From Myxococcales bacterium (lineage in GTDB: Bacteria > Myxococcota_A > Polyangia > Haliangiales > Haliangiaceae): 64,000 bases of DNA. The position numbers and the translations under genes were made by a program. The notes under the pieces were generated by a model. The model did no database searches. It was given only the letters and a program-made list of their open reading frames with translations, and was not told where the DNA came from. The stretch covers positions 496,001 through 560,000 of the forward strand of contig JADKKI010000002.1 in NCBI GenBank assembly GCA_016720595.1, in the 5' to 3' direction. Positions 18,881 to 28,085 of this stretch are shown here, one piece after another (within the stretch, counting starts at the first letter, position 1; every line of letters starts with the position of its first letter).

Positions 18881-20407
18881 TCACTGACCGGGGGAGAACA
18901 CGAACGGGTAGTTGACCAGCGCGCCGCCCTTCTGCGGAAAGTGCAGGAGGCCGAGGGCGTTCTTCACGCACTGGATCACCGCAGCGTTGGTCATCGAGCC
19001 GCCGGTCTTGTTCTGCCCGCGCACCCTGCCGTTGGGCAGGATCTCGAAGTGGATCGCGATGTCACCCGCGAGCGTGGGCTCGCGGTTGAGCTCCTTCTGG
19101 TAGCAGGTGCGGTACATGTTCGCGCGCGCACGGATGACCTGGTCGATCTCGAACTGCGTCAGCGTCGGAGGATTGTTGGGCGGCGGCACCGGCGGCGGCA
19201 TCACCTGCGGACCGGGGCCATTCCCGCACCCGGCGCCCATGCACATCGCCGTGCGCAGCGGGCCGGTCTGGATCGGCCCGCTCCCCACCTGCTTGCCGAC
19301 CGGCCCCTTCCCGTCCCCGCCACCCTTCGTGACCCCGAGCCCGCCGCCCGGTTCGCCGTCCGGGGCGCCAGTCCGGTTGCCACCCCCGATCTCGCCGATG
19401 CGTCCGATCGCCGTACGGATGTCCCGGTCGAGGACCTTCTGGATCAGCTCTCCCTGCTTCAGCACACCCACGGGCTCGGTAGGGTTCGGGTTCAGACCTG
19501 GGGTCGGGTTCGGCGTACCGGTCTCTTGCTTCGGAGTCACCGCCGCCGCGATCTGCTTGTTGGGCAGGGTCGGCGTCGGGACCTTCTTGCCCTTGGGCCG
19601 CGTCCACGCGCGGCGCGGCGGCATCGCATCGACGGACGCCGGCGTGGCGGCGCCCACGGTCGGCTTCGCCACCGGCTCCGGCTTGGGCGGCTTGAGCTCG
19701 TCGAGCTTCACGAGATAGCCACCCGACACGGCGTCCTGCTTCGGCCACTCGAACGGCGAGGCACGCTCGTAGAGCTGGAACGTCGCGAACAGCAGCGCCG
19801 CATGCAGCATCACGGAGAACGCGAGTGAGGCGCGTGACTCGTTGTCCTGCTTGAGCACCCAGCGCACCACGGCCGCGAGGCCGATCGCCAGCGAGGACAG
19901 GCTGCTCGCGCGGAACACGGCCTCGCCGATCGGGACGCCTTTCCACGCCCACAGCCCCGTCAGCGCTGCCACGCTCAGACCGAAGCCACCGACGGCGGCG
20001 AGGATCATCGGATGGCCGAGATTCCAGTCGGCCTCCTCGAGAGGGACGAACTGGAAGAACAGCTTGTGATCCCCCGTGGCGTCGAGGCTGATCACGCCCC
20101 AGTCATTGCCGCCGATCGGCGTCGCGCGAAACCCGGTGGGCTCCTCTCCCGCGCGCACGAAGGCCGCGACATCCTGCTCGACGCCGCCGAGGCAGATCGT
20201 GCCGTGCATCTGATCGGACAACGTCAGGAGGTAGCCACGACGACCCGGCGTGACGATCGCGTACTCGCTCGCCCCGCTGATCGCCGGTGTCGTGAACGTT
20301 GCCTCGCCCGACGAGCCGATCGTGACCTTCGCTGGCTTCTCGTGAACGAGGTCGCTCATCACCTCGTCGTGCCAGATCAGCGACGTGCGCAGCCCGGTGG
20401 TCCCCAT
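18881..20407 (-). CDS. AgmX/PglI-type protein with C-terminal TonB-like domain
   Basis: 508 residues. The N-terminus (TSLIWHDEVMSDLVHEKPAK, then a beta-rich segment with GYLLTLSDQMHGTICLGG) matches the start typical of myxobacterial AgmX/PglI proteins. Two to three transmembrane segments lie at about 140-215. A Pro/Gly/Lys-rich linker follows (about 245-400), probably spanning the periplasm. The last about 100 residues form the AgmX/PglI C-terminal domain: ARANMYRTCYQKELNREPTL, GDIAIHFEILPNGRVRG, and a final VNYPFVFSPG strand. AgmX was named from adventurous gliding motility mutants; the domain organisation is TonB-like, suggesting force or signal transfer from inner to outer membrane. A nearby TonB-dependent receptor (22229-24151) could be a partner, which is inference. 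Confidence 0.85.
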   Translation of the reverse strand: MGTTGLRTSLIWHDEVMSDLVHEKPAKVTIGSSGEATFTTPAISGASEYAIVTPGRRGYLLTLSDQMHGTICLGGVEQDVAAFVRAGEEPTGFRATPIGGNDWGVISLDATGDHKLFFQFVPLEEADWNLGHPMILAAVGGFGLSVAALTGLWAWKGVPIGEAVFRASSLSSLAIGLAAVVRWVLKQDNESRASLAFSVMLHAALLFATFQLYERASPFEWPKQDAVSGGYLVKLDELKPPKPEPVAKPTVGAATPASVDAMPPRRAWTRPKGKKVPTPTLPNKQIAAAVTPKQETGTPNPTPGLNPNPTEPVGVLKQGELIQKVLDRDIRTAIGRIGEIGGGNRTGAPDGEPGGGLGVTKGGGDGKGPVGKQVGSGPIQTGPLRTAMCMGAGCGNGPGPQVMPPPVPPPNNPPTLTQFEIDQVIRARANMYRTCYQKELNREPTLAGDIAIHFEILPNGRVRGQNKTGGSMTNAAVIQCVKNALGLLHFPQKGGALVNYPFVFSPGQ

Positions 20408-20498
20408 CCCACCATTCTACGCGTGGCGGCGGCGTGGGGCCTTCGCGATCACGACACCCACAACGCCACACCCAGCACCACCTCACGTCCCGGAGATC

Positions 20499-21341
20499 TC
20501 AGATCGACGGCTCGACCTGGAACACCATCACCTGCCCGCCACGGCGCATCGCCACGAACGCGCGTTCGCCATCGGTCGCGACGCCGCGCGGCTGCCAGGG
20601 GCCGCTCGCGATCACCTGGTGTCGCCCGTCGAGCCACAGCCTGCGCAGGGACCCGCGCTGCGTCTGCTCGTCGAACGTGGTGACGAGCACGGAGTCGAGG
20701 CCGTAGCTGCACAAGGAATCGGGGCAGCCGAGATCTCCGGCGAGCTGCAACCGGAGCACGGCGCGACCGGAGGCCATCTCGACCCGGAACACGGCGCGCT
20801 GCCGCGCATCGGCGACCACCAGCGTGGGCCCCAGCTTGACGATCCCGACGGGCTTGCCGAACCCATCGAGGATCGTGGACGGCTCTCCCGTGACGAGATC
20901 GATCGTGACGATCGACCCATCGCACGGGCCATACGCCGAGCTGCGGAACTGCGTCGTGTACAACGCGTGCTCGCGGGCATCGTACGTCACGCCGAGCCGC
21001 TGATCCTCGGGCCGCAGGCGGGACAGCTCCTCGACCTGACCATCGGGCTCGATACGAAACAGCCCACCCGCGCTGCCCTGTCCGATTCGGGTCGCGAACA
21101 GAGTGCCGTAGGGTGTGATCGCGAGCCCGCCGATCCGCTCACCGATCACGCCACCGCTGTCGATCGTCGCGATCCGCCGCTGATAGCCGCCCTCGATGCA
21201 GAGGATCGCACCGGAGTACGCGTCCGCGATGTAGAGCGCGTCGACGTGGTGATCGTAGGCGAGCCCGCTCGGATCTGCCTGGACGCGGATCGGTCGGAGC
21301 TCATCGGCGAGCGTGTGCGCAAACGCGTTGTGCAGCTGCAT
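20499..21341 (-). CDS. beta-propeller protein, NHL/SMP-30-like
   Basis: About 280 residues from ATG 21341. The frame stays open upstream to 21521, and a GTG about 15 codons upstream (VEVIAGTSLAPCETC) could be the true start because that stretch also looks coding. The sequence is a series of blades with recurring patterns such as GLAYDHHVDALYIADAYSGA, GLAITPYGTLFATRIG, GVTYDAREHALYTTQF, VGIVKLGPTLVVADA and GVATDGERAFVAMRRG, as in NHL or gluconolactonase-like propellers. No signal peptide is evident with either start. A role as a cytoplasmic sensor or binding scaffold, or a hydrolase, cannot be chosen from sequence. It is transcribed away from the lipoprotein at 21561. Confidence 0.75.
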   Translation of the reverse strand: MQLHNAFAHTLADELRPIRVQADPSGLAYDHHVDALYIADAYSGAILCIEGGYQRRIATIDSGGVIGERIGGLAITPYGTLFATRIGQGSAGGLFRIEPDGQVEELSRLRPEDQRLGVTYDAREHALYTTQFRSSAYGPCDGSIVTIDLVTGEPSTILDGFGKPVGIVKLGPTLVVADARQRAVFRVEMASGRAVLRLQLAGDLGCPDSLCSYGLDSVLVTTFDEQTQRGSLRRLWLDGRHQVIASGPWQPRGVATDGERAFVAMRRGGQVMVFQVEPSI

Positions 21342-21560
21342 GCACGTCTCGCACGGTGCGAGCGACGTGCCGGCGATAACCTCCACGGCGCCGATGACAG
21401 CGCCATGACGGCCGCACGGAAATCGAGGACAGCCCCAGCATCTCGGGGTCTGGACTCCCGCCTCCCGACCAGCTCCCCCCAACAGATCCGCCCAGGTAAC
21501 CCTCTTGTAACGGGGTGTCACGGGGTTGGAGAGGGCACGGCCCTTGCTCGTTCTGGGGGC

Positions 21561-22211
21561 ATGCGAACCCTCCTGGTCGGACTCGTGATGCTCGGCAGCG
21601 CCTGCACCGGGGGAAGCCCGGGCGGCGGAGACGATGGCTCGGGGGCTGATGCGGGTGTCACGCCGGATGGCTCTGGGATGCAGGCGACCTGCCCGCTCCC
21701 CAGCACGACGGCCGATCTTGGCAACCTAACCGCGCTCAAGGCGCAGCGCTGTGGCGTCCCCCAGTCGGGCGGCGCGAAGTGGTACCGGCTGTCCGCCACG
21801 ATGGCGAGCGGCGACGTGGTGCAGCTCGAGCTGTGGCCGTCCAGTGGCGCGTTCACGGGCGCGGTGACCACCGGAACGTTCGCCGTCGAGACCGACTACA
21901 ACACGTGCGGGATCTGCGTGCGCGCCGTGGGCGACAAGGGCACCGCCACCGCGAAGGAGTACTTCGGCACGGGCGGCATGGTGAACATCACCGCCGTCGG
22001 CGCGAACGGCGCACCGATCTCCGCGACGATCACGAACGCGACGCTGGCCGAGGTCGAGACCGTGAACCACACCAAGGTCGCGGGCGGCTGTACCGCCGCG
22101 ATCAACCGCGTGCAGGTCTCGGGGACGGTGATGGACGTCGGCGGGACCGGTGGTGGTGGCGGCGGTGGCGGCGGCGGCGGCGCCCAGTGCGCTCCCGGCG
22201 TCGGCGACTGA
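21561..22211 (+). CDS. lipoprotein of unknown function
   Basis: 216 residues starting at ATG 21561, with signal peptide MRTLLVGLVMLGSACTGG (lipobox GSAC). A Gly/Asp-rich linker (about 16-40) is followed by one compact beta-rich domain (about 44-195, with TADLGNLTALKAQRCGVPQS, YRLSATMASGDVVQLELWPS, and four central Cys), and the protein ends in a run of about ten glycines and a short Cys-containing tail. The fold looks like a secreted jelly-roll or PPC-type domain, but I do not recognise the family. It is convergent with the TonB-dependent receptor gene, 17 bases away. Confidence 0.75.
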   Translation: MRTLLVGLVMLGSACTGGSPGGGDDGSGADAGVTPDGSGMQATCPLPSTTADLGNLTALKAQRCGVPQSGGAKWYRLSATMASGDVVQLELWPSSGAFTGAVTTGTFAVETDYNTCGICVRAVGDKGTATAKEYFGTGGMVNITAVGANGAPISATITNATLAEVETVNHTKVAGGCTAAINRVQVSGTVMDVGGTGGGGGGGGGGGAQCAPGVGD

Positions 22212-22228
22212 TCGCTCCGCTCAGCGGC

Positions 22229-24151
22229 TCACTGCCACATGCCCTGGAGCACGAGCGACACGACGCGCCCCGCGGTGTGATAGCCGGCGCGGGTCTCGGG
22301 CTGCTCGTCGAGTGCGTCGTCGACGCGGAACACGGCGAGGTACTCCTTGCCGAGCTGCGCGGTCAGGTTCGCTTCGAACAGCGCATAGCCGGAGACCACC
22401 ATGCCCTTGTCGAGCGCATCCCCGAGGTACTTCACGCGGACGAGTCCAGAGAACCGCTTGTCGAGCGTGCCCTGCGCCCACAGATCGAAACGATGGTGCG
22501 GGAGGCGGTCGATCGGATCGTCGCCGCTCGTGTCGGCGTTCGCCTTGACGTAGTTGTACGAGCCACCGACCTCGACGCGCCGTTCGAGCGTGACCTTGAC
22601 CTGGGTGTCCACGCCCCAGAAGTTCACGCGCCCGAGGTTCGTGAGCTTGCCCATGTCCATCGGATCCGTGGAGACCCGCACCGTCCCCGTCGAGTGCTTG
22701 AAGAACGGCGCGACCTCGATCTTCAAGCGATCGCGCGTCTCGACGGCGCGCAGCTCGGCGTGCGCGATCTTCTCGGGGCCGAGAAGCGGGTTGCCGGTGG
22801 CGGCATCGAACCGTTCGCGCAGGCTCGGGACGCGGCCCTTGTAGCCGGCCGTCGCGGTCAGCTCGAGGTGCGGCCGCGGCTTGTACTTGGCGACCAGCTT
22901 GCCCTCGGGCCACGGATCGGCGCCCACCCCGAACGGCATCGCGAGGCCTGCTGCCGCATCGAGCCGGAGCTGCCGCTTCTCGTACTGCGCGTCGACGGCG
23001 AGCTCCATCATCGTGACGTCGCCGCGGACCGCCTCGCGGGCCTGGTTCACGACCAGCGCCTTCTCGTGATCGATCGAGGCCGAGCTCGCCCAGCGCAGCT
23101 CCTTGGTGAGCGGCTTGGTGGCCAGCACGAACCCGCCGCTCCGGATCGCCGACAGGCTCTCCGACTGGAGCTGGCTCGTGAACTGCGGATCGTTGAAGAA
23201 CCGCGAGCGCCGGAACAGGTAGTGGCCGAAGTACTGCCCCTGGAGCTGCAGCTTGCCGATCTTCTCGTCGGCCTTGACCGAACCACGCACCGAGGTCTCG
23301 CGATCGATCATCAGGATCGAGCTGCGCATCGCATCGCTCGGCGGTGCCACGTAGTGGCGATCGTCGAGAAAGCCGTCGAACGCGATCCGGCGATCGCCCT
23401 TGCGGTACTCGAGCCGCCCGGCGCCCGTGCTCGACCTCCGGGCCTCACCCACCGACGCATCGCCGGGGAGCTGGAGATCCCGTGCCCCCGCCACGCCGGA
23501 TGCGGAGATCCGGATCGCGAGGTGCTTCGCGAGCGGCGCGCGTGCGGTGCCGGTCATCCCGAACGTCGGCAGCGAGTCCGAGGTCAGCCGTGCGACCACG
23601 ATCTGATCTCCGATCGCATCGCGGGTCAGCACCTCGATCACCCCGCCCGGGCCGCCCGGGCCGTCGATCGGCGACTGCGGCGTGGTCGAGACCCGGATCT
23701 GGACGATGTCGGTGATCGGGATCGTCGAGACGTCGAACGTGCCGTAGTAGGGATCGGTCACGAGCACACCATCGATCAGCACGCTCACCGCACCCTTGCG
23801 AGCGCCGCGGATGTCGATGTTGAACCCGCCGCGCCCCGCATCACGCACGCTGACGTCGGGCAACAGGGCCAGGGCGGTCCCGAGATCCACCGCACCGCGC
23901 GCCGCCAGCTGCTCCCCGGTCAGCCGGACTTCGGTGTCGCGATCGAACGGCTTGTCGGGCCGCTCATCGAAGATCTCGATGACGTCGCCCTCCGCCAGCT
24001 TCTGGAGATCCGCATCGGACAGGCCCTCGGGGGGAGGTGCCTCCACCGTCGTCGTCGGATCTGGAGCCCCCTGGGCTCGGGCCGGGGCGCCCGCTCCCCA
24101 CGCGACGGCGGTCGCGGCAATCGAGAACAGATAGTTGGAGAGGCGGCGCAT
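22229..24151 (-). CDS. TonB-dependent outer-membrane receptor
   Basis: About 640 residues from ATG 24151, which begins a signal peptide (MRRLSNYLFSIAATAVAWGA). A short TonB-box-like region and linker (GDVIEIFDERP) precede the plug domain at about 65-190: LTGEQLAARGAVDLGTALAL, LPDVSVRDAGRGGFNIDIRG, SVLIDGVLVTDPY, and GPGGPGGVIEVLTRD, all hallmarks of the plug. The remaining about 450 residues are barrel strands (for example ELTATAGYKGRVPSLRERFD, FNPLLGPEKIAH-like turn), ending VVSLVLQGMWQ. Such receptors import iron chelates, cobalamin or glycans. No ligand can be named, and no dedicated ABC transporter or TonB/ExbBD genes are next to it. Confidence 0.93.
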   Translation of the reverse strand: MRRLSNYLFSIAATAVAWGAGAPARAQGAPDPTTTVEAPPPEGLSDADLQKLAEGDVIEIFDERPDKPFDRDTEVRLTGEQLAARGAVDLGTALALLPDVSVRDAGRGGFNIDIRGARKGAVSVLIDGVLVTDPYYGTFDVSTIPITDIVQIRVSTTPQSPIDGPGGPGGVIEVLTRDAIGDQIVVARLTSDSLPTFGMTGTARAPLAKHLAIRISASGVAGARDLQLPGDASVGEARRSSTGAGRLEYRKGDRRIAFDGFLDDRHYVAPPSDAMRSSILMIDRETSVRGSVKADEKIGKLQLQGQYFGHYLFRRSRFFNDPQFTSQLQSESLSAIRSGGFVLATKPLTKELRWASSASIDHEKALVVNQAREAVRGDVTMMELAVDAQYEKRQLRLDAAAGLAMPFGVGADPWPEGKLVAKYKPRPHLELTATAGYKGRVPSLRERFDAATGNPLLGPEKIAHAELRAVETRDRLKIEVAPFFKHSTGTVRVSTDPMDMGKLTNLGRVNFWGVDTQVKVTLERRVEVGGSYNYVKANADTSGDDPIDRLPHHRFDLWAQGTLDKRFSGLVRVKYLGDALDKGMVVSGYALFEANLTAQLGKEYLAVFRVDDALDEQPETRAGYHTAGRVVSLVLQGMWQ

Positions 24152-24294
24152 GCGAGATCCATGGTCGAGCAAGACGCCGGCCGTGGATGTTTCAGCATCA
24201 TGACCGTTTTGCGGCCCGTGTGGGTTGCAACGCCCCAGACCCTGGTTCAACGATACTCGCGGCGCGCTGGATGCGTCGAGAAGGGTGGGCCCAC

Positions 24295-24768
24295 ATGCTC
24301 GAGTCGATGACGAACGGTGACGGTGATAGCAGCGGTCGGATCCTGTCGAACCAGGACGACATCCGTGGCAACCAGGCCCGGATCATCTCGAACCAGGAGA
24401 AGATCCTGGCCAACCAGGGCAAGATCGCTGGCAATCAGGGTCAGCTGACCAAGATCCTCGCGAACCAGGAAGCGATCCTGGCCAACCAGGGCAAGATCGC
24501 CGGCAACCAGAAGCAGCTCGCGCAGATCCTCGCGAACCAGAAGGCGATCGTCGCGAACCAGAAGAAGCTCGACGCGATCGTCGCGAACGGGAAGAAGCTG
24601 GATGCGATCCTCGCCAACCAGGCCAAGATCGCCGGCAACCAGAAGAAGCTCGATCAGGTGCTCGCGAACCAGAAGACGATCGCCGGCAACCAGAAGCAGC
24701 TCGCGCAGATCCTCACGAACCAGAAGACGATCGTCGCGAACCAGAAGAAGATCCTCGCCAAGCGCTAG
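24295..24768 (+). CDS. repetitive NQ-heptad coiled-coil protein
   Basis: 157 residues from ATG 24295 (ATG 24271 is also in frame). After about 15 polar residues nearly the whole protein is built from heptads of the form I-x-x-N-Q-x-x (ILSNQDD, IRGNQAR, ILANQGK, IAGNQKQ, IVANQKK), about 15 of them. Three-residue insertions (LTK, LAQ, LDA, LDQ) recur between heptads, giving an alternating 7/10 pattern. Putting Ile/Leu at position a places Asn at d, the arrangement known from trimeric autotransporter stalks (IxxNTxx, N-at-d layers binding anions). No signal peptide or membrane segment is seen. Its stop abuts the start of the next gene (TAG-ATG), implying a shared operon. Function unknown. Confidence 0.85.
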   Translation: MLESMTNGDGDSSGRILSNQDDIRGNQARIISNQEKILANQGKIAGNQGQLTKILANQEAILANQGKIAGNQKQLAQILANQKAIVANQKKLDAIVANGKKLDAILANQAKIAGNQKKLDQVLANQKTIAGNQKQLAQILTNQKTIVANQKKILAKR

Positions 24769-25200
24769 ATGGACCTCCTCGAGCGAGCTCGCGCGCTCGC
24801 GGCGTGCCCGCTGTTCGCCGATCTCGCCCCCGCGGTGGTGATCCGGCTCGCCGAGCGCGCACGCCCCTCGACTCTCGAGCCGGGTGAGCGCAAGACCACC
24901 GACGACACCGTCTGGATCGTCGTCGAGGGTTCGCTCGTCATCGCCTCGCGCGCGGCGATGTCTGCGGTGGCCTCGATCAGCACCACCCGGAAGCACGGGG
25001 GGACCGCGACGCCGGGGCACGTGCTCGGTTTGGTCCGCGTCATCGCCCCGCAGACCCCCGCGCTCGATGCGGTCGCCGAGCGGGCGAGCGTGGTGATCGG
25101 CCTCTCCGTCGATGACATGCGTGACGTACTCGAAGAGGACCCGATCGCCCTCGCCGCACTCTCGGGCGCCCTCGCCCGCCGCCTGCTGGAAGGCGCGTAG
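24769..25200 (+). CDS. small cyclic-nucleotide-binding-like protein (degenerate)
   Basis: 143 residues: an N-terminal helix (LLERARALAACPLFADLAPA) typical of CRP-type cNMP-binding folds, beta-roll strands with VWIVVEGSLVIA, and C-terminal helices (VDDMRDVLEEDPIALAALSG). The phosphate-binding cassette expected around GE(L/I)xxL...RxAxV is replaced by VLGLVRVIAPQTPALDAVAE and lacks the key Glu and Arg, so nucleotide binding is doubtful. It begins immediately after the coiled-coil gene and shares one base with the next start (TAGTG), so all three genes are very likely cotranslated. It could be a regulatory subunit of the transporter-like protein downstream. Confidence 0.8.
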   Translation: MDLLERARALAACPLFADLAPAVVIRLAERARPSTLEPGERKTTDDTVWIVVEGSLVIASRAAMSAVASISTTRKHGGTATPGHVLGLVRVIAPQTPALDAVAERASVVIGLSVDDMRDVLEEDPIALAALSGALARRLLEGA

Positions 25201-28079
25201 TGAACCGCCGCGCCTTCATCCTCGGCGCCGCGATGGTGCTGCTCTGCAACCTGGTCGCGGTCACCCTCCGCTCGTTCGCGGAGGCCGCGTTCCTCGAGGC
25301 CTATGGTGCGGGCAAGCTCCCGTGGCTGCTGATCGCCAACGCGAGCGGCTTCGCTGTCGCGACGCTCGGCTACGACCTGATCACGCGGCGTGCGAGCTCG
25401 CGGATCGTCGATCTCGGCCTCCTGGTCGCCTTGCTCCTGACCGCGGCGGCGAGCCCGGCGCTCCTCCACGCCGGCGTGCCACCGGCGGTCCTCGTGGTGA
25501 CCCTCGCCGCGTTCTCCCAGGTCGCCGGCCTCGCGCTGTGGAACCGCGTGGCGGCCTCGGTCGCCGGTCGCGATGCGCGCCGCATGCTGCCCCGCGCGGG
25601 CGCAGCGGTCACGCTCGGTGGTGCGATCGCCGGTCTCGGTGCGGGCGCGCTCGTCTATCGCGCCGGGCTCACGGTGTTGCCGTACATCGGCGCGGGGGTC
25701 ACGGCGGTCGTCCTCGGCCTGTGCATCACACAGGAGAAGGCGCTCGCCAAGGGCGGCGCACCTGGCGCCACCGCCCCGGCCGGCACCCCGGAGGTCTTGA
25801 ACCCGCTGCAGCGGCGACTCCTCGGATCGCTGATCGCGGTCGCGCTCCTCGAGGGCGTGGTGGCGACCGTGATCGATCTGCAGTTCATCTCGCAGCTGAA
25901 GAGCCGCTATCACGGCGACACCCTGGCCGCGGCGGTCGCGCTGTTCTACGGCGGTACCAACGGCGTCTTGTTCCTGCTCCAGGTCGCAGCGGTGCCGCGC
26001 ATCCTCGTCACCCGCAGCCTGCCGACCACGGCGGCGATCCACCCGATCCTCGCGATCGCCTGGTACGCGGTGTTCGCAACGGCGCCGTCGTTCATCCTGA
26101 TCGCCGGGACCCGCACCTCCGATCAGGTGCTCCGCCTGGCGACCTCGCGCACGTCCCAGGAGATCGAGCTCTCGGCCTTCCCGCCCGGACCGCGCGCCCG
26201 GTGGAAGGTCCTCCTGCGCGGCGCGATGTGGCCGCTCGGCGCCGCGGCCGCCGCCCTCGTCCTCCTGGCGATCGGCCCCGCCGCCGTTGCACATCCCACG
26301 AGGCTCGCTGCCGCAGCGATCGGCGTCGCGGTGATCTGGTGGATCGCTGGGCAGATCGCGGCGCGCCGATTCCAGACCGCCCTCGCCGCGCCGCTCGGGA
26401 TTCGCGCTCACCAGGCGGAGGATCTGCGCAAGATCGATCTCGAGACCCTCGAGCGGTGGAGCGAGATCGCCGGCGGCGACGATCCTCGCACCGCCGCACT
26501 CGCGCGCGCCGCGATCACGCGCGCCCGGGTCGCGGCCAGCGACCTCGCCGACCACCTCCGCCACGACGAGCCCGCCGTGCGCACCGCCCTGTTCGATCAG
26601 CTCGCGCGCTCTCCCACGCCGTCCCTGCGTGGCGAGCTCCGCGCCGCGGTGGAGATCGAAGACGATGATCGCGCTCTCGCCGCCGGTCTCAAGGCGCTCG
26701 CGCTCGCCGGTGACGACAGCCTGATCGCGCGCGGCCGATCACGCGGCGCCCTGTCCCGCGAGGTCGACGACGCCGCTCGTTCGGCGGAGATCACCCTGCG
26801 CGGCGGCGACGTGGCCGGCGAGATCGGCCGGCTGTGCGAACGTGACCCTGCGTGGGCCGTGGCGCTGGTCCGCGCGCGCCGCGCCGACCTCACGGACGAC
26901 GCTCTCGCTGCCGCCTTGATCGCCGCAGCTGACATCCCCGCACGCCGTGCAGGCGCGCTCGGCGTGATCGCATGCGCGGGTCCGGTGGCGACACGAGACC
27001 TGCTCGCCGCCGCGCTCGAGGTCGGCGCGCCCGAGGCGATCGCGGCGATCGTGATGCTCGATCTCGAAGGTGCGACGCACCTCGCGCCGTGGATCCCCGA
27101 GCTGTCTCCGCTCGCCCGCGCGGCGATCGCCCGCGCGCTCGCCGGCGCACCCTCGGGCGCCGAGCTCGTCGGTGCGCTCCTCGGCGGCGACGATCCCGAG
27201 GTCGCCCACGCAGTCCTCCGGACCGCCCTCGCGATCGCACGCGGCGGCGGCACGCTCCCTGCGGGGCCGGTCGCCGCAGCGAACCAGGTCTCGCTGAAGG
27301 CCCTGGTGCTCCATCTCGACGCGCGGGACGCCTCGGCCGCGTGGTCGGCGTGCGCGAAGCAGGAGCTCGAGATCGCGATCCGCCGGTGCGTGGCGCGCAT
27401 GCTGTGGGCCGCCGCCGTCGAGGCTGCCGCGGCTGGCCGCGATCCGGCCGCGCTCGCTGCCGCCGCACGCCACCTGATCGGAGGACGGGAGGCAGATCGC
27501 CGGCGCGCCCTCGACGTGGTTCAGGAGGTCCAATCCGGGCGCTCCGAGATCCTCGCCGTGATCGAGCGGTGGCTGCGCCCCGCCGAGCCCACACCGGGCA
27601 CCGCCGCCGTGCTCGTCCCGGTGGATCCATGGCTCGCGAAGCTCTGTCAGGGCGAGCTCGCCGCGCTCGAGCCCACGCTGCTCGCGCTGCGCAAGCCCGC
27701 CCTGTTCGCGACCATCGCCGGCCCTGCCCTCGCCGCCCTCGCCACGCGCGCGACCCGTCGCACCGTCACCGGCGAGCTGTTCGTCGCCGGCAGCGACGGC
27801 GACAGCATGTTCGTCGTCGCCGAGGGCACGCTCGAGGCCGTCCGTCTGGGCGCGCCGCCGCGCAAGATCGATCCCGGCGGCGTGGTCGGGGAGCTCGCCG
27901 TGCTGACCCGCGCCCAGCGCGCGGCGACGGTCACCGCGGTGGGCACTGCGGAGGTGATCGAGATCGATCGCGAGACGTTCACCGCCGTCTCGCAGCGCGC
28001 CCCCGAGCTGGTCGCCGGCCTGTCCGCCACGCTCGCGGGCTGGCTCGCCCCCGAGCGCCCGGATGTGCTCGGGACCTGA
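25200..28079 (+). CDS. nucleotide-transporter-like MFS protein fused to HEAT-like repeats and a cNMP-binding domain
   Basis: 959 residues from a GTG that overlaps the preceding stop. Residues 1-400 hold about 11-12 membrane helices (FILGAAMVLLCNLVAVTLRS, LGLLVALLLTAAASPALLHA, LGGAIAGLGAGALVYRAG...), resembling the Npt1/ADP-ATP translocase-like transporters of bacteria. Residues about 410-830 are Ala/Leu/Asp-rich helical repeats of HEAT type (for example LADHLRHDEPAVRTALFDQL). The last about 120 residues form a CRP-type domain with an intact phosphate-binding cassette, VGELAVLTRAQRAATV, retaining Glu and Arg. Predicted role: a membrane transporter or sensor gated by a cyclic nucleotide. Substrate and direction are unknown. 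The tight operon with a coiled-coil protein suggests a complex. Confidence 0.88.
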   Translation: MNRRAFILGAAMVLLCNLVAVTLRSFAEAAFLEAYGAGKLPWLLIANASGFAVATLGYDLITRRASSRIVDLGLLVALLLTAAASPALLHAGVPPAVLVVTLAAFSQVAGLALWNRVAASVAGRDARRMLPRAGAAVTLGGAIAGLGAGALVYRAGLTVLPYIGAGVTAVVLGLCITQEKALAKGGAPGATAPAGTPEVLNPLQRRLLGSLIAVALLEGVVATVIDLQFISQLKSRYHGDTLAAAVALFYGGTNGVLFLLQVAAVPRILVTRSLPTTAAIHPILAIAWYAVFATAPSFILIAGTRTSDQVLRLATSRTSQEIELSAFPPGPRARWKVLLRGAMWPLGAAAAALVLLAIGPAAVAHPTRLAAAAIGVAVIWWIAGQIAARRFQTALAAPLGIRAHQAEDLRKIDLETLERWSEIAGGDDPRTAALARAAITRARVAASDLADHLRHDEPAVRTALFDQLARSPTPSLRGELRAAVEIEDDDRALAAGLKALALAGDDSLIARGRSRGALSREVDDAARSAEITLRGGDVAGEIGRLCERDPAWAVALVRARRADLTDDALAAALIAAADIPARRAGALGVIACAGPVATRDLLAAALEVGAPEAIAAIVMLDLEGATHLAPWIPELSPLARAAIARALAGAPSGAELVGALLGGDDPEVAHAVLRTALAIARGGGTLPAGPVAAANQVSLKALVLHLDARDASAAWSACAKQELEIAIRRCVARMLWAAAVEAAAAGRDPAALAAAARHLIGGREADRRRALDVVQEVQSGRSEILAVIERWLRPAEPTPGTAAVLVPVDPWLAKLCQGELAALEPTLLALRKPALFATIAGPALAALATRATRRTVTGELFVAGSDGDSMFVVAEGTLEAVRLGAPPRKIDPGGVVGELAVLTRAQRAATVTAVGTAEVIEIDRETFTAVSQRAPELVAGLSATLAGWLAPERPDVLGT

Positions 28080-28085
28080 CCCAGA

